This document shows, piece after piece, positions 62,715 to 64,000 of a stretch of DNA of 64,000 nucleotides. Under the pieces are notes generated by a model. It made no database searches. It saw only the letters and a program-made list of their open reading frames with translations, and had not been told where the DNA came from. Source of the stretch: Streptomyces sp. HUAS MG91 (lineage in GTDB: Bacteria; Actinomycetota; Actinomycetes; Streptomycetales; Streptomycetaceae); assembly GCF_040529335.1 (NCBI RefSeq), contig NZ_CP159534.1, positions 8,184,001-8,248,000 of the forward strand, given 5' to 3'. The first letter of the stretch is position 1, and every line of letters starts with the position of its first letter. A program made the translations under genes and the position numbers.

Positions 62715-63323
62715 ATGACGGCAGAGCGGACGACCCGGCGCAGGATGAGCACGGAGCAGCGCAGGGAACAACTCCTCTCCGTGGGCGCCAAGTTGTTCGC
62801 CCAGAGCCCGTACGGCGATGTGTGGATCGAGCGGGTCGCCGAGATCGCGGGTGTCTCCCGCGGGCTCCTGTACCACTACTTTCCGAACAAACGAGACTTC
62901 TTCGCCGCGGTCGTGCGCCGCGAGAGCGAGCGGATGCTGCGGCTGACCGCCGCGACCCCCGGCATCCCGGTGCGCGAACAGCTCGGCGCGGGCCTCGACA
63001 CCTTCCTCGGCTACGTCGCCGCGCACGCCGAGGGCTTCCGCGCGTTCCACCGCGCCGAGTCCGCGGGCGACCCCGCCGTGCGCACCGCCTACCGCGACGG
63101 CCTCGCCGCGCAGGAGCAGCAGATCCTCGCGGCCCTCGCCGCCGACCCCGAGATCACCGGACGGCTCCCGGAGCCGGCCGCGCTGCGCCTGGCCGTGCGC
63201 GGCTGGCTCGCCTTCCTCGTCGCCGTCTGTCTGGACTGGCTCGACGAGCAGGAACTCACCCGCGAGCAGGTGCGCGACCTGTGCGCCCGGGCGCTCCTGG
63301 GGGCGCTCGCCGGTCAGCCGTGA
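62715..63323 (+). CDS. TetR-family regulator of the P450 gene
   Basis: A 202-residue TetR protein. STEQRREQLLSVGAKLFAQ precedes the helix-turn-helix VWIERVAEIAGVSRGLLYHYFPNKRDFFAAV. The ligand domain (about 75-200) contains AVRGWLAFLVAVCLDWLDEQ. It starts at ATG 62715 with AGGG nearby. Divergent from the P450 gene and next to the long palindrome, so it probably represses the P450 and itself and responds to a fatty acid or hydrophobic compound. Confidence 0.9.
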   Translation: MTAERTTRRRMSTEQRREQLLSVGAKLFAQSPYGDVWIERVAEIAGVSRGLLYHYFPNKRDFFAAVVRRESERMLRLTAATPGIPVREQLGAGLDTFLGYVAAHAEGFRAFHRAESAGDPAVRTAYRDGLAAQEQQILAALAADPEITGRLPEPAALRLAVRGWLAFLVAVCLDWLDEQELTREQVRDLCARALLGALAGQP

Positions 63324-63328
63324 AGAGG

Positions 63329-63378
63329 GCGGTGCGGTAAGTCGTAAGGAGAAGCGGTGCGGTAGGTCGTAAGGAAAA
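63329..63378. repeat. Two 25-bp direct repeats upstream of MarR gene
   Basis: Two adjacent 25-bp copies (63329-63353 and 63354-63378) share GCGGTGCGGTA(A/G)GTCGTAAG with two differences. They begin just after the TetR stop and end about 37 bp before the MarR ATG. A palindrome CTTGCAAG (63379-63386) follows at once. Both are candidate MarR sites. Confidence 0.6.
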
Positions 63379-63415
63379 CTTGCAAGGCTTCCTGTCTATC
63401 TCCTACGGTGGAGTC

Positions 63416-63871
63416 ATGTCAGGAACGCAGGGACCCGCAGCCCCCGAGCCGCCCGGCGAGCGCGTCGCCGCCGACCTCGCCACCGTCGTCGGCCTGCTCT
63501 CCCGCAGGCTGCGCACCGCGTCGCCGGACAGCCTGCTCACGCCCACCCAGCGCACCGTCCTCGCCCGCCTCCACACGGAGGGCCCCGCCACCACGGCGGC
63601 GCTCGCCCGCGCCGAGTACGTGAAGCCGCAGTCGATGCGGCTCACCCTCGGCGCCCTGGAGGAGCGCGGCTTCGTCGCCCGCACGCCGGACCCCAACGAC
63701 GGGCGGCAGTCCGTCGTCTCCATCACCGACAGCGGCCGCACCACCCTCGACGCCGTCCGCGCCGCCAAGCACAGCTGGCTCGCCCAGGCCCTCGACGCCG
63801 AGTTCGACCCCGCCGAGCGCCGCCTCGTCGCCGAGGCGACCGTGCTGCTCGGACGGCTGGTGGAGCGGTGA
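63416..63871 (+). CDS. MarR-family regulator
   Basis: A 151-residue MarR-type repressor. RTVLARLHTEGPATTAALARAEYVKPQSMRLTL is the winged-helix core (shown in parts: PATTAALARAEYVKPQSMR), and RGFVARTPDPNDGRQSVVSIT is the wing with the conserved DxR. It starts at ATG 63416 with weak ribosome site. Its last codon overlaps the GTG start of an MFS gene by four bases, so it is the first gene of an exporter operon, typical for MarR autoregulation. Confidence 0.9.
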   Translation: MSGTQGPAAPEPPGERVAADLATVVGLLSRRLRTASPDSLLTPTQRTVLARLHTEGPATTAALARAEYVKPQSMRLTLGALEERGFVARTPDPNDGRQSVVSITDSGRTTLDAVRAAKHSWLAQALDAEFDPAERRLVAEATVLLGRLVER

Positions 63872-64000
63872 GCGGTGACATAGCGGCGACGGTCACCACC
63901 GCACCCGCTCCCGCCGACGGCGGATTCCGCGCCCGGCTCACCGCCCCGCTCCTGCTGGGCTCGGTCCTCAACCCGCTCAACACCACGATGATCTCCACCG
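63868..64000 (+). CDS. MFS transporter, 5' part only
   Basis: About 44 codons before the window ends. The start GTG at 63868 overlaps the stop of the MarR gene (GTGA). After a 26-residue Ala/Pro-rich head, TAPLLLGSVLNPLNTTMIST begins the first helix with the NPLNTTMI motif of MFS drug exporters. The rest lies beyond the window. Confidence 0.75.
   Translation, partial: MSGDIAATVTTAPAPADGGFRARLTAPLLLGSVLNPLNTTMIST

Overview
The window is very GC-rich and reads as chromosomal DNA of a sporulating actinomycete, most likely Streptomyces. Pointers are an SsgA-like sporulation/division protein (33266-33715), a mycothiol-type formaldehyde dehydrogenase (37226-38311), twin-arginine exported enzymes, a DmdR/IdeR-type iron box (41381-41399), many TetR and DeoR/LacI-type regulators and dense, short intergenic gaps. 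No rRNA, tRNA, CRISPR array or intact mobile element was seen.

Left end (1-10.3 kb). This is the least orderly part. It holds the 3' end of a cyanophycinase-like peptidase, an IS256-type transposase remnant, a lower-GC stretch with a possible sigma-factor remnant, a DUF2071 protein, and a small glycosylation-type island: FAD-dependent oxidoreductase, GT1 glycosyltransferase, a large GT4 glycosyltransferase with an unrecognised N-terminal region, broken pieces of a sugar-nucleotide epimerase and of UDP-glucose 6-dehydrogenase, and an APH-fold kinase.

10.3-31.3 kb. Mostly carbon metabolism and transport: an ExaC-type aldehyde dehydrogenase behind a GAF regulator, a Tat-exported amidase, a formamidase/acetamidase, a xylose unit (ROK regulator and xylB divergent from xylA), a phytase-like esterase, a PL8 polysaccharide lyase convergent with a DeoR/LacI hybrid regulator, an NADP-type semialdehyde dehydrogenase, NUDIX and GAF proteins, a DHA2 drug exporter and a KhtTU-like potassium/proton antiporter pair.

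31.4-49.4 kb. ATP-dependent DNA ligase, SsgA-like protein, two methyltransferases, glutathione peroxidase, two small overlapping proteins preceded by a LexA-like box, a FetB-type permease, the mycothiol formaldehyde detoxification pair, an anti-sigma-type ATPase, an N-terminally shortened FMN-binding glutamate-synthase-family gene, an iron-box-controlled DUF2470 protein, a TetR/SDR pair with a double operator, a type III polyketide synthase with an MmyB-type regulator, a DUF4032 protein and a Gfo/Idh/MocA oxidoreductase.

49.4-64 kb. A DHA2 exporter/TetR pair with twin palindromic operators; a tightly overlapping sugar ABC-import operon (binding lipoprotein, two permeases, 2-hydroxyacid dehydrogenase, DUF2264) downstream of its own DeoR/LacI hybrid regulator; an arylamine N-acetyltransferase; an MgtC-family gene behind a 12-bp tandem-repeat leader; a P450-BM3-like heme protein divergent from a TetR gene across a long palindrome; and a MarR/MFS pair running off the right end.

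The main link across the window is the motif AAACGCTCA/TGAGCGTTT. It occurs upstream of the PL8 lyase, upstream of the sugar ABC operon and upstream of the second hybrid regulator, 32 kb from the lyase. This suggests that the secreted lyase, the importer and the intracellular enzymes form one scattered polysaccharide-utilisation regulon.
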